Translations under genes and position numbers: made by a program
Source: an uncultured Pantoea sp.
GTDB taxonomy: Bacteria > Pseudomonadota > Gammaproteobacteria > Enterobacterales > Enterobacteriaceae
Assembly (NCBI GenBank): GCA_913778495.1
Contig: CAJYVD010000022.1
Span: 62,001 to 126,000, forward strand
Reading direction: 5' to 3'
DNA length: 64,000 bases
In this document: one piece after another, positions 51,031 through 60,448 of the stretch
Position numbering within the stretch: the stretch's first letter is position 1
How the letters are laid out: the number at the start of each line of letters is the position of its first letter
The notes under the pieces: model-generated
The model's input: only the letters and a program-made list of their open reading frames with translations
Told to the model about the DNA's origin: nothing
Databases searched by the model: none

Positions 51031-51492
51031 TTAGGGGTTGAGTCGCTCAGCAAGGTACCGCGGATAATCGGGGATCTGGATCGCCACTTGTTGCGCAAAG
51101 AGCGGTGACTGAATGATGAAATCTGCGCTGGCGCGATTGGTAGCGACCGGGATGTTCCAGACCGTAGCCAGGCGAAGCAGCGCTTTGACATCCGGATCGT
51201 GCGGGACGGCATTAAGCGGATCCCAAAAGAAAAACAGCACATCAATTTTGCCTTCAGAAATCAGCGCGCCTACCTGCTGGTCGCCACCCAGCGGTCCGCT
51301 GAGCATGGCGTTAACATCAAGGCCGCTGTGACGATTGATCAAGCTGCCGGTGGTACCTGTGGCATAAAGGACATGAGGCTGTAGCGCAGCCTGATTGGTT
51401 TTAACCCATTCCAGCAGCGAAGATTTACAGTGATCGTGGGCCACAAGGGCAATGTGCTTTTGAGCCGGAAGAGTGCGAAGAGTCTGCTCCAT
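51031..51492 (-). CDS. mgsA: Methylglyoxal synthase
   Basis: A 153-residue enzyme that converts dihydroxyacetone phosphate to methylglyoxal and phosphate, a relief route when sugar phosphates build up. The catalytic residues His19, Asp71 and His98 are at exactly the E. coli positions, with the phosphate-binding TGTTGS loop at 45-50. Full length. Its product is detoxified partly by gloC elsewhere in this window. Confidence 0.97.
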   Translation of the reverse strand: MEQTLRTLPAQKHIALVAHDHCKSSLLEWVKTNQAALQPHVLYATGTTGSLINRHSGLDVNAMLSGPLGGDQQVGALISEGKIDVLFFFWDPLNAVPHDPDVKALLRLATVWNIPVATNRASADFIIQSPLFAQQVAIQIPDYPRYLAERLNP

Positions 51493-51553
51493 GGGGTGTC
51501 CTGATTAAAAGAGGGGGATCAGGCAGGAGTTTACCTCTGTGATTTCTTCGCTA

Positions 51554-52180
51554 TCAACTGGTGCGTAACGTTTTCATCCAGCTGAGAAAACGCAAACGGG
51601 TCGCGGCGTCAAAGCGTTGGAACCAGCGCTGCAAAGAGGGCAGGTCGGCCGCCTCCTGCCAGACAAAATCCACGTTCATTACGCTGTCTGGTGCAGCGGG
51701 CGTATGCTGCGCAAAGCTGGGGACGGAAGCCGCTTGAGCCGTGCGGTTGTAGCGAAGCATCGCTTGCTCCGCATCTGCACTGTTTGCCAGCGCTAAGCGA
51801 TCGCGGCGACTCGCAATTTCATTACCCTGTTCATCCACTAAGCGAAAAGTAAGCCCTTTTTCAAAAGCAATACGCTCATGGGGATGAGTAAGGGCAGGCA
51901 GGCGGACCGTTACCGTACGGGTTTCGGCGCGAAACGTCACAATCATTGGGCCAGAAGTGAAAGGCGGGACGTTAGCGGAGGCCTTGTTTACCCGAAACAG
52001 CAGCTGATGCTGGCCGCGCTCGAGTTCAAGGCTGTCAGCGCCTTTAAGAAGAGAGCCGGAAATTCTGTGCCCATCCAGCACCAAAATGTCGATGTCGGAA
52101 TCGAGTCTGAGGCTCATTGCCTGACACGTTGCCGATACGAGCAATACGAGTAAACCCGTAACAGCATAAATCCGCTTCAT
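51554..52180 (-). CDS. yccT: YccT, DUF2057 periplasmic protein
   Basis: A 208-residue secreted protein with a signal peptide (VTGLLVLLVSATCQAMS) and a DUF2057 domain opening LRLDSDIDILVLDG. In E. coli and Salmonella YccT (CsgI) can inhibit curli assembly by binding CsgA, but curli genes are not seen here. It is 61 bases upstream of mgsA on the same strand and divergent from yccU. Confidence 0.88.
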   Translation of the reverse strand: MKRIYAVTGLLVLLVSATCQAMSLRLDSDIDILVLDGHRISGSLLKGADSLELERGQHQLLFRVNKASANVPPFTSGPMIVTFRAETRTVTVRLPALTHPHERIAFEKGLTFRLVDEQGNEIASRRDRLALANSADAEQAMLRYNRTAQAASVPSFAQHTPAAPDSVMNVDFVWQEAADLPSLQRWFQRFDAATRLRFLSWMKTLRTS

Positions 52181-52353
52181 TTCTTCTCCCGAAGTGGGCT
52201 CACAGAATTGTGTGTAGCAAATTCTTACATTATGGCACCGAATTTACAATTTAACATATTTAATCGTGCGACAGCGCAAACATTTCGCGGCCGGACGTTG
52301 CGTTATTGAGGAAGACCTTATCTACACTGAAACGCACACATAAGGAGATAACG

Positions 52354-52776
52354 ATGAACGATGATACGCTTCGTGACGTGTTGACGAATACCAAACGCAT
52401 TGCCCTGGTGGGGGCCAGCGACCGTCCTCAGCGCCCCAGCTATGGTGTGATGAAGTTTTTACTGGAACAAGGTTATGAGGTCATTCCGGTGAGCCCAAAA
52501 CTGGCGGGGCAGCAGCTTTTAGGGCAAACGGTGTATGCCTCCCTCCAGTCTATCCCTGGAAAGATTGATATGGTCGACGTTTTTCGCAACGCGGAAGCAG
52601 CGTGGGACGTCGCCCAAGAGGCTATCGCGGTAGGGGCAAAGGTACTCTGGCTTCAGATCGGGGTGATCAACGAACAGGCGGCGGTACTGGCTGGTGATGC
52701 GGGCTTAACGGTGGTGATGGATCGTTGCCCCAAAATTGAGATTCCGCGCTTAGGCATTTCGCCGATAGGGCAATAA
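52354..52776 (+). CDS. yccU: YccU, CoA-binding domain protein
   Basis: A 140-residue Rossmann-fold CoA-binding protein (RIALVGASDRPQRPSYGVM, VIPVSPKLAG, VDMVDVFRN). Its physiological role is unknown. The ATG at 52354 follows a strong AAGGAG site. It is convergent with hspQ across a hairpin. Confidence 0.92.
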   Translation: MNDDTLRDVLTNTKRIALVGASDRPQRPSYGVMKFLLEQGYEVIPVSPKLAGQQLLGQTVYASLQSIPGKIDMVDVFRNAEAAWDVAQEAIAVGAKVLWLQIGVINEQAAVLAGDAGLTVVMDRCPKIEIPRLGISPIGQ

Positions 52777-52801
52777 AAACGGCGACTTAAGCGTCGCCGT
52801 T
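52772..52801 (-). terminator. hspQ terminator
   Basis: A 9-bp stem (52778-52786 with 52793-52801) is followed on the minus strand by TTTTTATTG. It is weaker on the plus strand, where only two T follow. Confidence 0.75.
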
Positions 52802-52817
52802 GTGGGGGCAGGAGGCA

Positions 52818-53135
52818 TTAGTGGCGCAGACGCGGCGCCTGCAGCTGCTCACGAATCGAAGCGGCCAGTTCGTCCATCGACGGTTGTTCGGGATGCTCTA
52901 TGGTCGTTTCACCAGCAAGCTGAATTTCAGCGATATAGGTATGAACCTGTTCACCTTCTTCATCTTCCATCACGACATGGTACCAAGGTGCGGCACGCAG
53001 CGATTCTGCTGCTGCAACCTCATCCAGTTCGGGTTCATCTAATGAATACTCCGGATCGACATCCACGATAACGCCCAGCACCCCGGAGAGACGGTGACGG
53101 ACCTGCTGTCCAATTCCAAATTTACTGGCAATCAT
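52818..53135 (-). CDS. hspQ: HspQ, heat-shock protein and Lon specificity factor
   Basis: A 105-residue protein equal in length to E. coli HspQ, with [14 protein letters not shown] at the start and [10 protein letters not shown] and [11 protein letters not shown] further on. HspQ binds hemimethylated oriC DNA and acts as an adaptor and substrate of Lon. The start at 53135 is the conserved one; an in-frame codon 33 bases upstream lacks support. It follows rlmI by 60 bases on the same strand. Confidence 0.94.
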   Translation of the reverse strand: MIASKFGIGQQVRHRLSGVLGVIVDVDPEYSLDEPELDEVAAAESLRAAPWYHVVMEDEEGEQVHTYIAEIQLAGETTIEHPEQPSMDELAASIREQLQAPRLRH

Positions 53136-53195
53136 TGTGACCTCCCAAAACTTTACTCTGCCAACCATATGGAGGCAGTAAAGAAGGTTTTCAAG

Positions 53196-54386
53196 TCACA
53201 GAACGCGGCAGGCAAACCCCTTCAGATAAAGCCCTTCGGGATAGCTGGCCACCACCGGGTGGTCCGCTGCCTGACGGAACTGCTCTATAAATTGTACATC
53301 ACGACCCGCATCAAGGGCGGCGTCGGCGATAATCTTCTGGAATAAATCTGTGGCCATCAGCCCTGAGCAGGAGAACGTGAGCAGGATCCCGCCGGGATTA
53401 AGCAGTTGCATTGCCAGCATATTAATATCTTTGTAGCCGCGGCAGGCACCCATCAGCTGATTCTTGTTTTCAACAAACTTGGGCGGATCCATCACGATAA
53501 GGTCAAATTTTTCACCGCTATCGCGATAGCGTCTCAGCAGTTTGAACACATCGTCACGTACAAATTGCGCGCGACTGAGATCGAGCTTATTGAGCTCAAC
53601 GTTCTGCCTGGCAACATCCAGCGCGTCTTGCGAGGTATCAACGCTGATCACTTCCTGACAACCGCCCATCAGCGCCGCGACCGCAAAGCCACCGGTGTAG
53701 GAGAAACAGTTCAACACGCGTGCGTTTTCGGCATAGCGGCGGGTTGCAAAGCGACTGTCGCGCTGATCGAGGTAATAACCCGTTTTGTGGCCACCCTGAA
53801 TATCAACCAGCAGTTGCATGCCGTGCTCGGTAATGGGCAGCAGCGCCGGAGGAAGATCGCCAACAACGGGGCCTTGCGCTAGTTCGAGCCCTTCCTTTTT
53901 GCGCACTGCGACATCAGAACGATCGTAGATAGCGCAGGTGGGGTAGCATTGCTGCAATGCCGAAATAAGGGCAGGGCGCTGATATTCAGCACCGGCAGAA
54001 AGCAGTTGAAGCACCAGGAAATCACCAAAACGGTCGATGGTGACGCCAGGCATGCCATCAGATTCGCCCGCAATCAGGCGATAACTGTCGAGGCCGTCGC
54101 GTTTAGCCAGCCAGTCGCGCCACTGCTGCGCTTTTTGCAGGCCGCGCACAAAGAAAGCAATGTCGATTGACTCTTCTTCCTGCCAGGACCAAACGCGCGC
54201 CCGAATTTGGGACTGCGGCGAGAATGCGGCTCGCGCCAGCCATTTACCATTGCTGTCACACACATCAATGGTTTCACCAGACTGGGCTTTGCCCTCCATA
54301 CGCGCCACGGCACCTGAAAATACCCAAGGATGGCGGCGAAGCAGGGATTTTTCACGTCCCTTGGCGAGAATCAATCGAACGGTCAT
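53196..54386 (-). CDS. rlmI: RlmI, 23S rRNA m5C1962 methyltransferase
   Basis: A 396-residue enzyme with an N-terminal PUA domain ([20 protein letters not shown]), a central EEHEH-like region and a C-terminal SAM methyltransferase domain ([31 protein letters not shown] with the catalytic cysteine). It methylates C1962 of 23S rRNA. Length equals that of E. coli RlmI. It is divergent from yccX. Confidence 0.96.
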   Translation of the reverse strand: MTVRLILAKGREKSLLRRHPWVFSGAVARMEGKAQSGETIDVCDSNGKWLARAAFSPQSQIRARVWSWQEEESIDIAFFVRGLQKAQQWRDWLAKRDGLDSYRLIAGESDGMPGVTIDRFGDFLVLQLLSAGAEYQRPALISALQQCYPTCAIYDRSDVAVRKKEGLELAQGPVVGDLPPALLPITEHGMQLLVDIQGGHKTGYYLDQRDSRFATRRYAENARVLNCFSYTGGFAVAALMGGCQEVISVDTSQDALDVARQNVELNKLDLSRAQFVRDDVFKLLRRYRDSGEKFDLIVMDPPKFVENKNQLMGACRGYKDINMLAMQLLNPGGILLTFSCSGLMATDLFQKIIADAALDAGRDVQFIEQFRQAADHPVVASYPEGLYLKGFACRVL

Positions 54387-54467
54387 GTTTGCTATGCTTA
54401 CCTAAAAAAATGAGGCGTCATTCTCCGGTGGATGGCGGAAAATTGCAACGCGCAAGGGGGAATTGCT

Positions 54468-54746
54468 ATGGCGACAACATGCTACAAAATCTGGGTGCAC
54501 GGCGTCGTTCAGGGGGTAGGCTTTCGCTACCATACTCAGACACAAGCCAAGTCGCTGGGCATCCGAGGCTACGCGCACAATCTTCCGGATGGCAGTGTGG
54601 AAGTGCTGGCGGTCGGTGCCGATGAGCAGGTAAAAGCCCTGATCGCGTGGTTCGAGCAGGGAGGTCCTCGCAGCGCACAGGTTAAAAAAGTGCTGGTGGA
54701 GCCGCACCAGATTGCGCAGCCTCCTACAGACTTCACCACGGGTTAG
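54468..54746 (+). CDS. yccX: Acylphosphatase
   Basis: A 92-residue acylphosphatase that hydrolyses acyl phosphates. The phosphate loop [12 protein letters not shown] contains the catalytic Arg, and the catalytic Asn is in [10 protein letters not shown]. The ATG at 54468 follows a GGGGG-rich ribosome site and gives the family length; the frame extends upstream without similarity. The stop abuts the convergent tusE stop with no base between. Confidence 0.94.
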   Translation: MATTCYKIWVHGVVQGVGFRYHTQTQAKSLGIRGYAHNLPDGSVEVLAVGADEQVKALIAWFEQGGPRSAQVKKVLVEPHQIAQPPTDFTTG

Positions 54747-55073
54747 CTACAGGCACTTGGCCGGTTTTGGCAGGCCGGCAATTTTCGTTGCTTGCTTCGC
54801 CGGACCATCCGGGAACAGGCGAAATAAATAACGGCTGTTCCCTTTTTCTTCCCCGTATTGCTGTGCCATCGCTTTAACCAGCATGCGTACCGCCGGGGAA
54901 GTATTGTATTCCTGGTAGAACGCGCGCACGAAATTCACGACTTCCCAGTGCGCGTCGCTCATTGGGATGCCTTCCTGAGCAGCCAGGACGTTGGCCAACT
55001 CTGGGCTCCAGTCCGCGCTGTTTTTCAAATAGCCTTCGGCGTCGGTGGCTATCTCTTTACCGGCAAAATTCAC
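54747..55073 (-). CDS. tusE: TusE, sulfur-relay protein
   Basis: A 108-residue DsrC-family protein that accepts persulfide sulfur from TusBCD and passes it to MnmA for 2-thiouridine synthesis at tRNA position 34. The essential cysteine is the penultimate residue (PAKCL). The N-terminus ([15 protein letters not shown]) and the [15 protein letters not shown] segment are conserved. Length matches E. coli. It lies downstream of yccA, separated by a terminator. Confidence 0.96.
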   Translation of the reverse strand: MNFAGKEIATDAEGYLKNSADWSPELANVLAAQEGIPMSDAHWEVVNFVRAFYQEYNTSPAVRMLVKAMAQQYGEEKGNSRYLFRLFPDGPAKQATKIAGLPKPAKCL

Positions 55074-55118
55074 ACTGCCTCCTCATAAAATGAGGTGCTA
55101 GTGTAATTTCCTTCGCTG

Positions 55119-55152
55119 CAAAAAACAAAAAACCCCGCCGAAGCGAGGTTTT
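55119..55152 (-). terminator. yccA terminator
   Basis: On the minus strand a 10-bp stem with one G-U pair (55143-55152 with 55129-55138) and a TTCG loop is followed by TTTTTTGTTTTTT. It lies just after yccA and before tusE. Confidence 0.88.
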
Positions 55153-55167
55153 CAATACGGTTCAACA

Positions 55168-55824
55168 TTACTCTTTGTTGGCAAAGCCCAGCAGGCTGAG
55201 CAGGCTGACAAAGATGTTATACAGCGACACGTACAAACTGACGGTCGCGCGGATGTAGTTAGTTTCACCGCCGTGAATAATATTACTGGTTTCCCATAAA
55301 ATCGCGCCAGCTGAGAACAGAATAAACAGCGCGCTAATCGCCAGGTGCAGAGCAGGCAGTTGCAGGAAGAGATTTGCAATCACCGCCACCAGTAAGACGA
55401 CAAAACCTGCCATCATCATCCCGCCGAGGAACGACATATCGCGGCGCGTCGTAAGAACGTAGGCAGAACAACAGAAGAACACCAGTGCCGTCCCCCCTAA
55501 TGCCATGGCAATAACGTCACCCATACCCGCAGTCAGAAATGAACTCAGAATCGGTCCCAGGCAATAGCCGAGAAAGCCGGTGAAAGCGAAAGCGGCCAGG
55601 ATACCCGCTGGGCTGTTGGCGAGGCGATAGGTCAAGAACATCAGACCGTAAAAACCGACCAACATGAGGATGAAACCGGGCGAGGGGAGTGCGAAGACGG
55701 TGCTAAGCGTCGCGGTTACCGCCGAGAAAGCGAGCGTCAGTCCCAGTAAGAAATAGGTATTACGCAGCACTTTGTGGGTGCTGATAAGCGATTGCTGCTG
55801 TGATGCGCGAATAATTCTGTCCAT
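55168..55824 (-). CDS. yccA: YccA, Bax-inhibitor-1-family membrane protein, FtsH modulator
   Basis: A 218-residue inner-membrane protein with seven hydrophobic segments of the BI-1/UPF0005 family ([49 protein letters not shown]) and a conserved C-terminal [18 protein letters not shown]. In E. coli YccA is a substrate and modulator of the FtsH protease. The start is the second of two adjacent ATG codons (55824, MDRIIRAS), with the GGAG site six bases upstream; the first is possible. Confidence 0.94.
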   Translation of the reverse strand: MDRIIRASQQQSLISTHKVLRNTYFLLGLTLAFSAVTATLSTVFALPSPGFILMLVGFYGLMFLTYRLANSPAGILAAFAFTGFLGYCLGPILSSFLTAGMGDVIAMALGGTALVFFCCSAYVLTTRRDMSFLGGMMMAGFVVLLVAVIANLFLQLPALHLAISALFILFSAGAILWETSNIIHGGETNYIRATVSLYVSLYNIFVSLLSLLGFANKE

Positions 55825-56009
55825 CATTTGCTCCTGATAGAAAGAGAAAAACACCAATAATGGGCGGAGAATACGCAACGCAAGGAAAACCATAAAGGCG
55901 TTTTACCCATCTTTACGCGATAACGTGCTGTTTCGTTGAGCAGAATGGCGATTTCAGCGGCAAAAAATCAGCTTTTGACTGTTTTTCAGGCGAACGATTC
56001 ATTCCCTGC

Positions 56010-56038
56010 TTTACATCGCTCAGGGGGATGTTTATAGT
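56010..56038 (+). promoter_or_regulatory. Promoter of the tRNA-Ser genes
   Basis: TTTACA (56010-56015) and TATAGT (56033-56038) are 17 bases apart, with a GC-rich discriminator (GCGCC) after the -10. The start point would be near 56045, a few bases before the first tRNA. The discriminator suits stringent control. Confidence 0.7.
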
Positions 56039-56050
56039 GCGCCTCATTGC

Positions 56051-56138
56051 GGAGGGGTGGCCGAGTGGCTTAAGGCAACGGTCTTGAAAACCGTCGATGG
56101 GCAACCATCCGAGAGTTCGAATCTCTCCTCCTCCGCCA
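56051..56138 (+). tRNA. serT: tRNA-Ser(UGA), first copy
   Basis: An 88-base type II tRNA with encoded CCA. The acceptor GGAGGGG pairs with CTCCTCC (one G-U pair), the anticodon loop CTTGAAA gives anticodon TGA, the long variable arm is present (CGATGGGCAACCATC), and the T loop is TTCGAAT. It reads UCN serine codons. Position after yccA matches E. coli serT. Confidence 0.97.
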
Positions 56139-56173
56139 TCACTCTTGCAGAGTGATATGACAATACGATTTCC

Positions 56174-56261
56174 GGAGGGATGGCCGAGTGGCTTAAGGCA
56201 ACGGTCTTGAAAACCGTCGATGGGCAACCATCCGAGAGTTCGAATCTCTCTTCCTCCGCCA
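56174..56261 (+). tRNA. serT: tRNA-Ser(UGA), second copy
   Basis: An 88-base copy of the preceding tRNA, 35 bases downstream. It differs only in the acceptor region: base 7 is A instead of G, with the matching 3' partner T instead of C, so the pair is kept. Anticodon TGA, variable arm and CCA are identical. Both copies share one promoter and one terminator. Confidence 0.97.
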
Positions 56262-56269
56262 CATTAAAA

Positions 56270-56295
56270 AAGCCCGCAGCAATGCGGGCTTTTTG
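56270..56295 (+). terminator. Terminator of the tRNA-Ser operon
   Basis: A perfect 8-bp stem (56271-56278 with 56283-56290) with a GCAA loop is followed by a T run. Confidence 0.9.
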
Positions 56296-56516
56296 CGTTT
56301 TCAGCAGCGCTTTCCTGCGCACACGCCCGCCTGGTTTTTAATCTCCCTGTCAACACCGCCGATCGGTGTGTTTACTGCTATAGTCGATTCACTGTTTTTG
56401 TAAACAGCTGGCGATTTTCTGATGCAAGCTGGGTTACACTGTTTGCCACTATGCCCTCGCTAAGCTAATCGTTTGAAAGCCAGAGTGTTTCACTGATGAA
56501 CTATGGAATAAGCACA

Positions 56517-58115
56517 ATGATCAAGAAACTGAGTCTTTGCGCATTGTCAGTTATCGCCGCGCTCCCGATGGGAATGTCCGCCTACGCAGCGGACGGGGAT
56601 ATGCAGCTACAACAGGTACTGATGTTGAGTCGTCATAATCTGCGCGCGCCGCTGGCGAATAATGGCAGCGTGCTGGAGCAATCCACAAAGAAGAGTTGGC
56701 CGCAATGGGACGTGGCCGGTGGTGAACTCACCACCAAAGGCGGCGTGCTTGAAGTGTATATGGGAAATTACACGCGTCAGTGGCTCGCCCAGCAGGGATT
56801 GGTGCAAAACGGCAGCTGCCCTGACAGCAGCACTATCTTTGTCTACGCCAACAGCCTGCAGCGTACCGTGGCGACCGCGCAATATTTCGTCACCGGCGCG
56901 TTCCCGGGCTGCGATATCGCGGTAACACACCAGGATGCCATGGGCACCATGGATCCTATCTTCAATCCGGCCATTACTGACGGCAGCGACGACTTCAACA
57001 AAAAAGCGCTGGCCGCAATGACGGCGTCTAATGAAAAACTGGCGTTAAAACCCGCGCTTCAGCGGTTAGAAAAAATCATTGATTACAAATCGTCTCCGGC
57101 CTGCAACGGTAAAAAACAGTGCGATCTTGGCAGCGGTGAGAATGTCTTTAGCGCGGAGAATGGCAAAGAGCCTAACGTCAGCGGCCCGCTGAAGATAGGC
57201 AATTCGCTGGTGGATGCGTTTACTCTGCAATACTACCAAGGGTTCCCGGCCGATCAGGTCGCGTGGGGCCAGATTAAAACACCAGAACAGTGGAAAGAGC
57301 TCGCCGCCATAAAAAATGGCTATCAAGATGTGCTGTTCGGTTCGCCAGTGGTCGCGCGTGAAGTGGCCGCGCCGCTGGTCGATTACATCCGCAGCCAGCT
57401 TATTAACGAAGATAAAGCCAGCGCGCCTAAGGTCACATTGATGGTTGGACACGACTCCAATATCGCGTCGCTGCTGAGTGCCTTGCAGGTTAAACCTTAC
57501 GAGCTGCCGGGTAACGATGAGAAAACGCCGATTGGTGGTCAGGTGGTGTTTGAGCGTTGGCACGATGCGAAAAACAATAAAGACCTGCTTAAAGTGGAGT
57601 ATGTCTATCAGACGGCGGAGCAGCTGCGTAATGCCGATGTGCTGAGTTTGAACAACCCGCCCAAGCGCGTCACGCTTCAGCTGGCTGGATGTGATGCCGA
57701 CGCCAGTGGCTATTGCAGCTGGGATCAGTTCTCTGCCGTATTGAACGCCGCGCTGCAGGGCACGCCGATGCAGCCTGCCGCACCAGCACCGGCACCTGCC
57801 GCCAGTGAGAACGCGGGCGAGACGCAGGCTGTGCCCGCCACTACCCCGGCCGATGCTGCTAAGACCCCGGCAGCGGATAACAAGGCCGAGGAGAAAGCTG
57901 CGACCGCTAAGCCCACATCGGACAACGCGGCCGACGACAAGCAGAAAGCCGCTGCTGAAAAAGCACAGGCGGAAAAAGCCACGGCGCATAAAGCTGCAGA
58001 AGAGAAAGCCAAAGCCGATGCCGCGCAAGCGCAAAAAGCACAGGCCGACAGCGCGCCAGCAAAATCACAAGATCAGCCGGCAAAGCCCGCCCAAGCTGCG
58101 CCACAAGGTCAGTAA
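56517..58115 (+). CDS. agp: Glucose-1-phosphatase Agp with long C-terminal tail
   Basis: A 532-residue periplasmic histidine acid phosphatase. A signal peptide ([20 protein letters not shown]) precedes the catalytic RHNLRAP motif with the phosphorylated His40; the proton donor lies in GHDSNIA (His312-Asp313). It releases phosphate from glucose-1-phosphate. The body to about residue 418 matches E. coli Agp, which is 413 residues in all. It continues in frame with about 113 extra residues rich in Ala, Lys, Glu, Gln and Pro, low in complexity and TolA-like. The start at 56517 is chosen for its signal peptide; an ATG at 56496 is in frame. No frame break is seen at the junction. Confidence 0.92.
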   Translation: MIKKLSLCALSVIAALPMGMSAYAADGDMQLQQVLMLSRHNLRAPLANNGSVLEQSTKKSWPQWDVAGGELTTKGGVLEVYMGNYTRQWLAQQGLVQNGSCPDSSTIFVYANSLQRTVATAQYFVTGAFPGCDIAVTHQDAMGTMDPIFNPAITDGSDDFNKKALAAMTASNEKLALKPALQRLEKIIDYKSSPACNGKKQCDLGSGENVFSAENGKEPNVSGPLKIGNSLVDAFTLQYYQGFPADQVAWGQIKTPEQWKELAAIKNGYQDVLFGSPVVAREVAAPLVDYIRSQLINEDKASAPKVTLMVGHDSNIASLLSALQVKPYELPGNDEKTPIGGQVVFERWHDAKNNKDLLKVEYVYQTAEQLRNADVLSLNNPPKRVTLQLAGCDADASGYCSWDQFSAVLNAALQGTPMQPAAPAPAPAASENAGETQAVPATTPADAAKTPAADNKAEEKAATAKPTSDNAADDKQKAAAEKAQAEKATAHKAAEEKAKADAAQAQKAQADSAPAKSQDQPAKPAQAAPQGQ

Positions 58116-58124
58116 TCGTGTCGT

Positions 58125-58153
58125 AAAAAACCCCGCCGCGGCGGGGTTTTTTT
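58125..58153. terminator. agp terminator
   Basis: The arms A-run plus CCCCGCC (58125-58137) and GGCGGGG plus T-run (58140-58153) form a strong intrinsic terminator. It also lies after the convergent aldehyde dehydrogenase gene and can serve both. Confidence 0.9.
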
Positions 58154-58171
58154 ATGGGCGATGTGAGAGAC

Positions 58172-59545
58172 CTAGTTGGCAATCACCACCAGCTTTTGAT
58201 TGGCAAACTCTTTGATACCCAAGTCAGACAGTTCGCGACCGTAGCCAGAGCGTTTCACCCCGCCAAACGGCAGTTCGGCAGCGGTATCACTCTGAGAGTT
58301 AATAAACACCATGCCGGTCTCAATCTGCGCCGCCATCGCACGTGCGCGGGCCATGTCTTTTGTCCATACCGAGCCCCCTAAGCCGTAGTGCGAATCGTTC
58401 GCCAGCGCCACGGCCGTGCGGTCATCCGCCACCACGTACACTTGCGCGACGGGACCAAAGAACTCTTGGTAATAGGCCGGGTTATCCGGCGTCAGGTTTG
58501 TCAGGATGGTAGGCTGATAGTAACAGCCGACGCCCTCAATCGCCTTGCCGCCTATCTCCACGCGCGCGCCGTGTGCGACGGCCTCATCAACCTGCTTGAC
58601 TAAGCGATCGCGTGCCTCTTTGGAAGAGAGCGGGCCCAGCGTGGTTTTCTCATCGAGGGGATCGCCAGGCACCACTGACTGAAGCGCGGCGGTGAACTTC
58701 GCCATAAAGTGTTCGGCAATGTTCTGATGCAAAATAAAGCGTTTGGCGGCGGTGCACACCTGGCCGCAGTTACTTAAACGTGCCTGTGCGCCCTGGCGTA
58801 CCGCCTCATCAATATCGGCGTCGTCCAGCACCACAAACACATCGCTGCCGCCCAGCTCAAGCGTCGACTTCTTCAGGTGCTTGCCGGCTTGTTCCGCGAC
58901 GGCGCTGCCCGCGCGCTCTGACCCGGTAAGCGCCACGCCCTGTACGCGAGAATCGGCAATCAGCGAGGCTACCTGGTCATTGGAGATAAATAAGTTGGTC
59001 CATGCACCCGCAGGCGCGCCCGCCTCGGCGACCAGCTTTTCAAACGCATCAGCGCAGTGCGGTACGCCGTTGGCATGTTTAGCCAGCACCGGGTTTCCCA
59101 GCGCCAGGTTGGGTGCCAGCACGCGCATCAGTTGGTAATAGGGGAAATTCCAGGGCTCGACCGCGACAATGACGCCAATCGGATGGTATTCAACCCACGC
59201 CTCACCCAAATGACTGGAATAGGGCTGCGGTTGCAGGAATGTCGCGGCATGTTCGGCGTAGTAACGCGCGATTTGCGCGCAAATTTTCACTTCTCCGCGA
59301 CTTTGGCCAATCAGTTTACCCATTTCGCGGCTGGCGATGGTGGCAAGCGCTTCTTGACGCTCATCCAGAAGGTCAGCCAGACGGTGTAAAACCTGCAAGC
59401 GCGGCTGAATATCCCCTTTGCTCCAGGAGGAGTGGTACAGCTCATCGGCCACCTTGAGTACATGCTCCACGTGGGCGTCATCGTGATCGGGCCAGGTTTT
59501 GAGTACCTCATTGTTAGCCGGATTGATACTTTGATAGGCTGTCAT
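58172..59545 (-). CDS. NAD(P)-dependent aldehyde dehydrogenase, succinate-semialdehyde type
   Basis: A 457-residue aldehyde dehydrogenase most like the Sad/YneI group of succinate-semialdehyde dehydrogenases. Seen are the MPWNFP-like VEPWNFP cofactor segment, the catalytic Glu in LELGGSD, the catalytic Cys in NCGQVCTAAKRF, and PFGGVKRSGYGREL near the C-terminus. The start at 59545 (MTAYQSINPANN) follows AAGGAGG. The substrate is inferred from family only; other short semialdehydes are possible. It is inserted between yccJ and agp, which are neighbours in E. coli, and has a terminator on its upstream side. Confidence 0.88.
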   Translation of the reverse strand: MTAYQSINPANNEVLKTWPDHDDAHVEHVLKVADELYHSSWSKGDIQPRLQVLHRLADLLDERQEALATIASREMGKLIGQSRGEVKICAQIARYYAEHAATFLQPQPYSSHLGEAWVEYHPIGVIVAVEPWNFPYYQLMRVLAPNLALGNPVLAKHANGVPHCADAFEKLVAEAGAPAGAWTNLFISNDQVASLIADSRVQGVALTGSERAGSAVAEQAGKHLKKSTLELGGSDVFVVLDDADIDEAVRQGAQARLSNCGQVCTAAKRFILHQNIAEHFMAKFTAALQSVVPGDPLDEKTTLGPLSSKEARDRLVKQVDEAVAHGARVEIGGKAIEGVGCYYQPTILTNLTPDNPAYYQEFFGPVAQVYVVADDRTAVALANDSHYGLGGSVWTKDMARARAMAAQIETGMVFINSQSDTAAELPFGGVKRSGYGRELSDLGIKEFANQKLVVIAN

Positions 59546-59564
59546 AGAACCTCCTTGGTGCGAA

Positions 59565-59591
59565 GAAAAACAAAGGCGGGCAGTGCCCGCC
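59565..59591 (-). terminator. Terminator between yccJ and the aldehyde dehydrogenase
   Basis: On the minus strand GGCGGGC and GCCCGCC (59585-59591 with 59575-59581) flank a three-base loop and are followed by TTTGTTTTTC. It should end most wrbA-yccJ transcripts. Confidence 0.85.
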
Positions 59592-59597
59592 GTACAG

Positions 59598-59828
59598 TCA
59601 TACGTTCTTGCGTTCGACGGTCTTATCATCCCAGGTCAAGACGTCCTGGTCGGTTTTCTCAAAGGCGCGAATCAGCACGTCATCGCTGCCTTGCTGACGC
59701 CAGATCTCCTCGGCCAGTCGCTCGTCGTAGTTGGCCACTTCAAAAATGGCTTCGGCAATTTCAGGAGAGGTGTGACGCAAGGTGGCCCATTCGCCGACGT
59801 GGTGCGCTTTTGACTGTTCTGTTGACAT
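59598..59828 (-). CDS. yccJ: YccJ, small protein cotranscribed with wrbA
   Basis: A 76-residue acidic soluble protein of unknown function. Conserved [20 protein letters not shown] and ERKNV ends identify it as YccJ (75 residues in E. coli). It is 20 bases after wrbA, matching the E. coli wrbA-yccJ operon, which belongs to the stationary-phase sigma-S regulon there. Confidence 0.92.
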   Translation of the reverse strand: MSTEQSKAHHVGEWATLRHTSPEIAEAIFEVANYDERLAEEIWRQQGSDDVLIRAFEKTDQDVLTWDDKTVERKNV

Positions 59829-59848
59829 AAAGATCTCCCGTGTTGGAT

Positions 59849-60448
59849 TTATCCTTTAAGTTTTACCGTCAGTCCGGCAACGTATTCGCCCTGATAGCGG
59901 GCAATGTTTAATTCCTCTTCGGACGGCTGACGCGAGCCATCGCCGCCTGCCAGCGTTGTGGCGCCGTATGGCGTACCGCCGCGCACCTGCGAAATATCAA
60001 ACAGCTCTTGGGTGCCGTACCCAATGGGGACGATCACCATGCCGTGATGTGCCAGCGTGGTCCATACAGAGGTAATGGTCTGCTCCTGGCCACCGCCGGT
60101 GCCTGTAGAAGCGAAGACGCTAGCCACTTTGCCGTACAGCGCGCCGGAGGCCCAGAGTCCACCGGTGCGGTCCCAAAAGTTGCGCATCTGACCGGCCATA
60201 TTGCCGAAGCGCGTAGGCGTGCCCACAATAATGGCATCGTACTGCGGTAGGTCTTCAGGCTTTGCTTCCGCCGCGGATTGGTTGACCTTACCGCCCACTT
60301 CAGCAAAGCGTGCGGCATCCATACTTTCTGGCACGCGCAGCACGGTCACTTCCGCGCCGTCCACGCGCTTTGCGCCTTCGGCTACCGCCTGTGCCATGGT
60401 TTCCACATGTCCGTACATCGAATAATAAAGCACCAAAATTTTCGCCAT
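59849..60448 (-). CDS. wrbA: WrbA, NAD(P)H:quinone oxidoreductase
   Basis: A 199-residue flavodoxin-like FMN protein that reduces quinones by two electrons. The FMN phosphate loop [10 protein letters not shown] (residues 9-18) and the [17 protein letters not shown] and [13 protein letters not shown] segments are intact. The ATG at 60448 (MAKILVLYY) is the family start; the frame continues upstream without similarity. It is divergent from the EamA transporter. Confidence 0.96.
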   Translation of the reverse strand: MAKILVLYYSMYGHVETMAQAVAEGAKRVDGAEVTVLRVPESMDAARFAEVGGKVNQSAAEAKPEDLPQYDAIIVGTPTRFGNMAGQMRNFWDRTGGLWASGALYGKVASVFASTGTGGGQEQTITSVWTTLAHHGMVIVPIGYGTQELFDISQVRGGTPYGATTLAGGDGSRQPSEEELNIARYQGEYVAGLTVKLKG

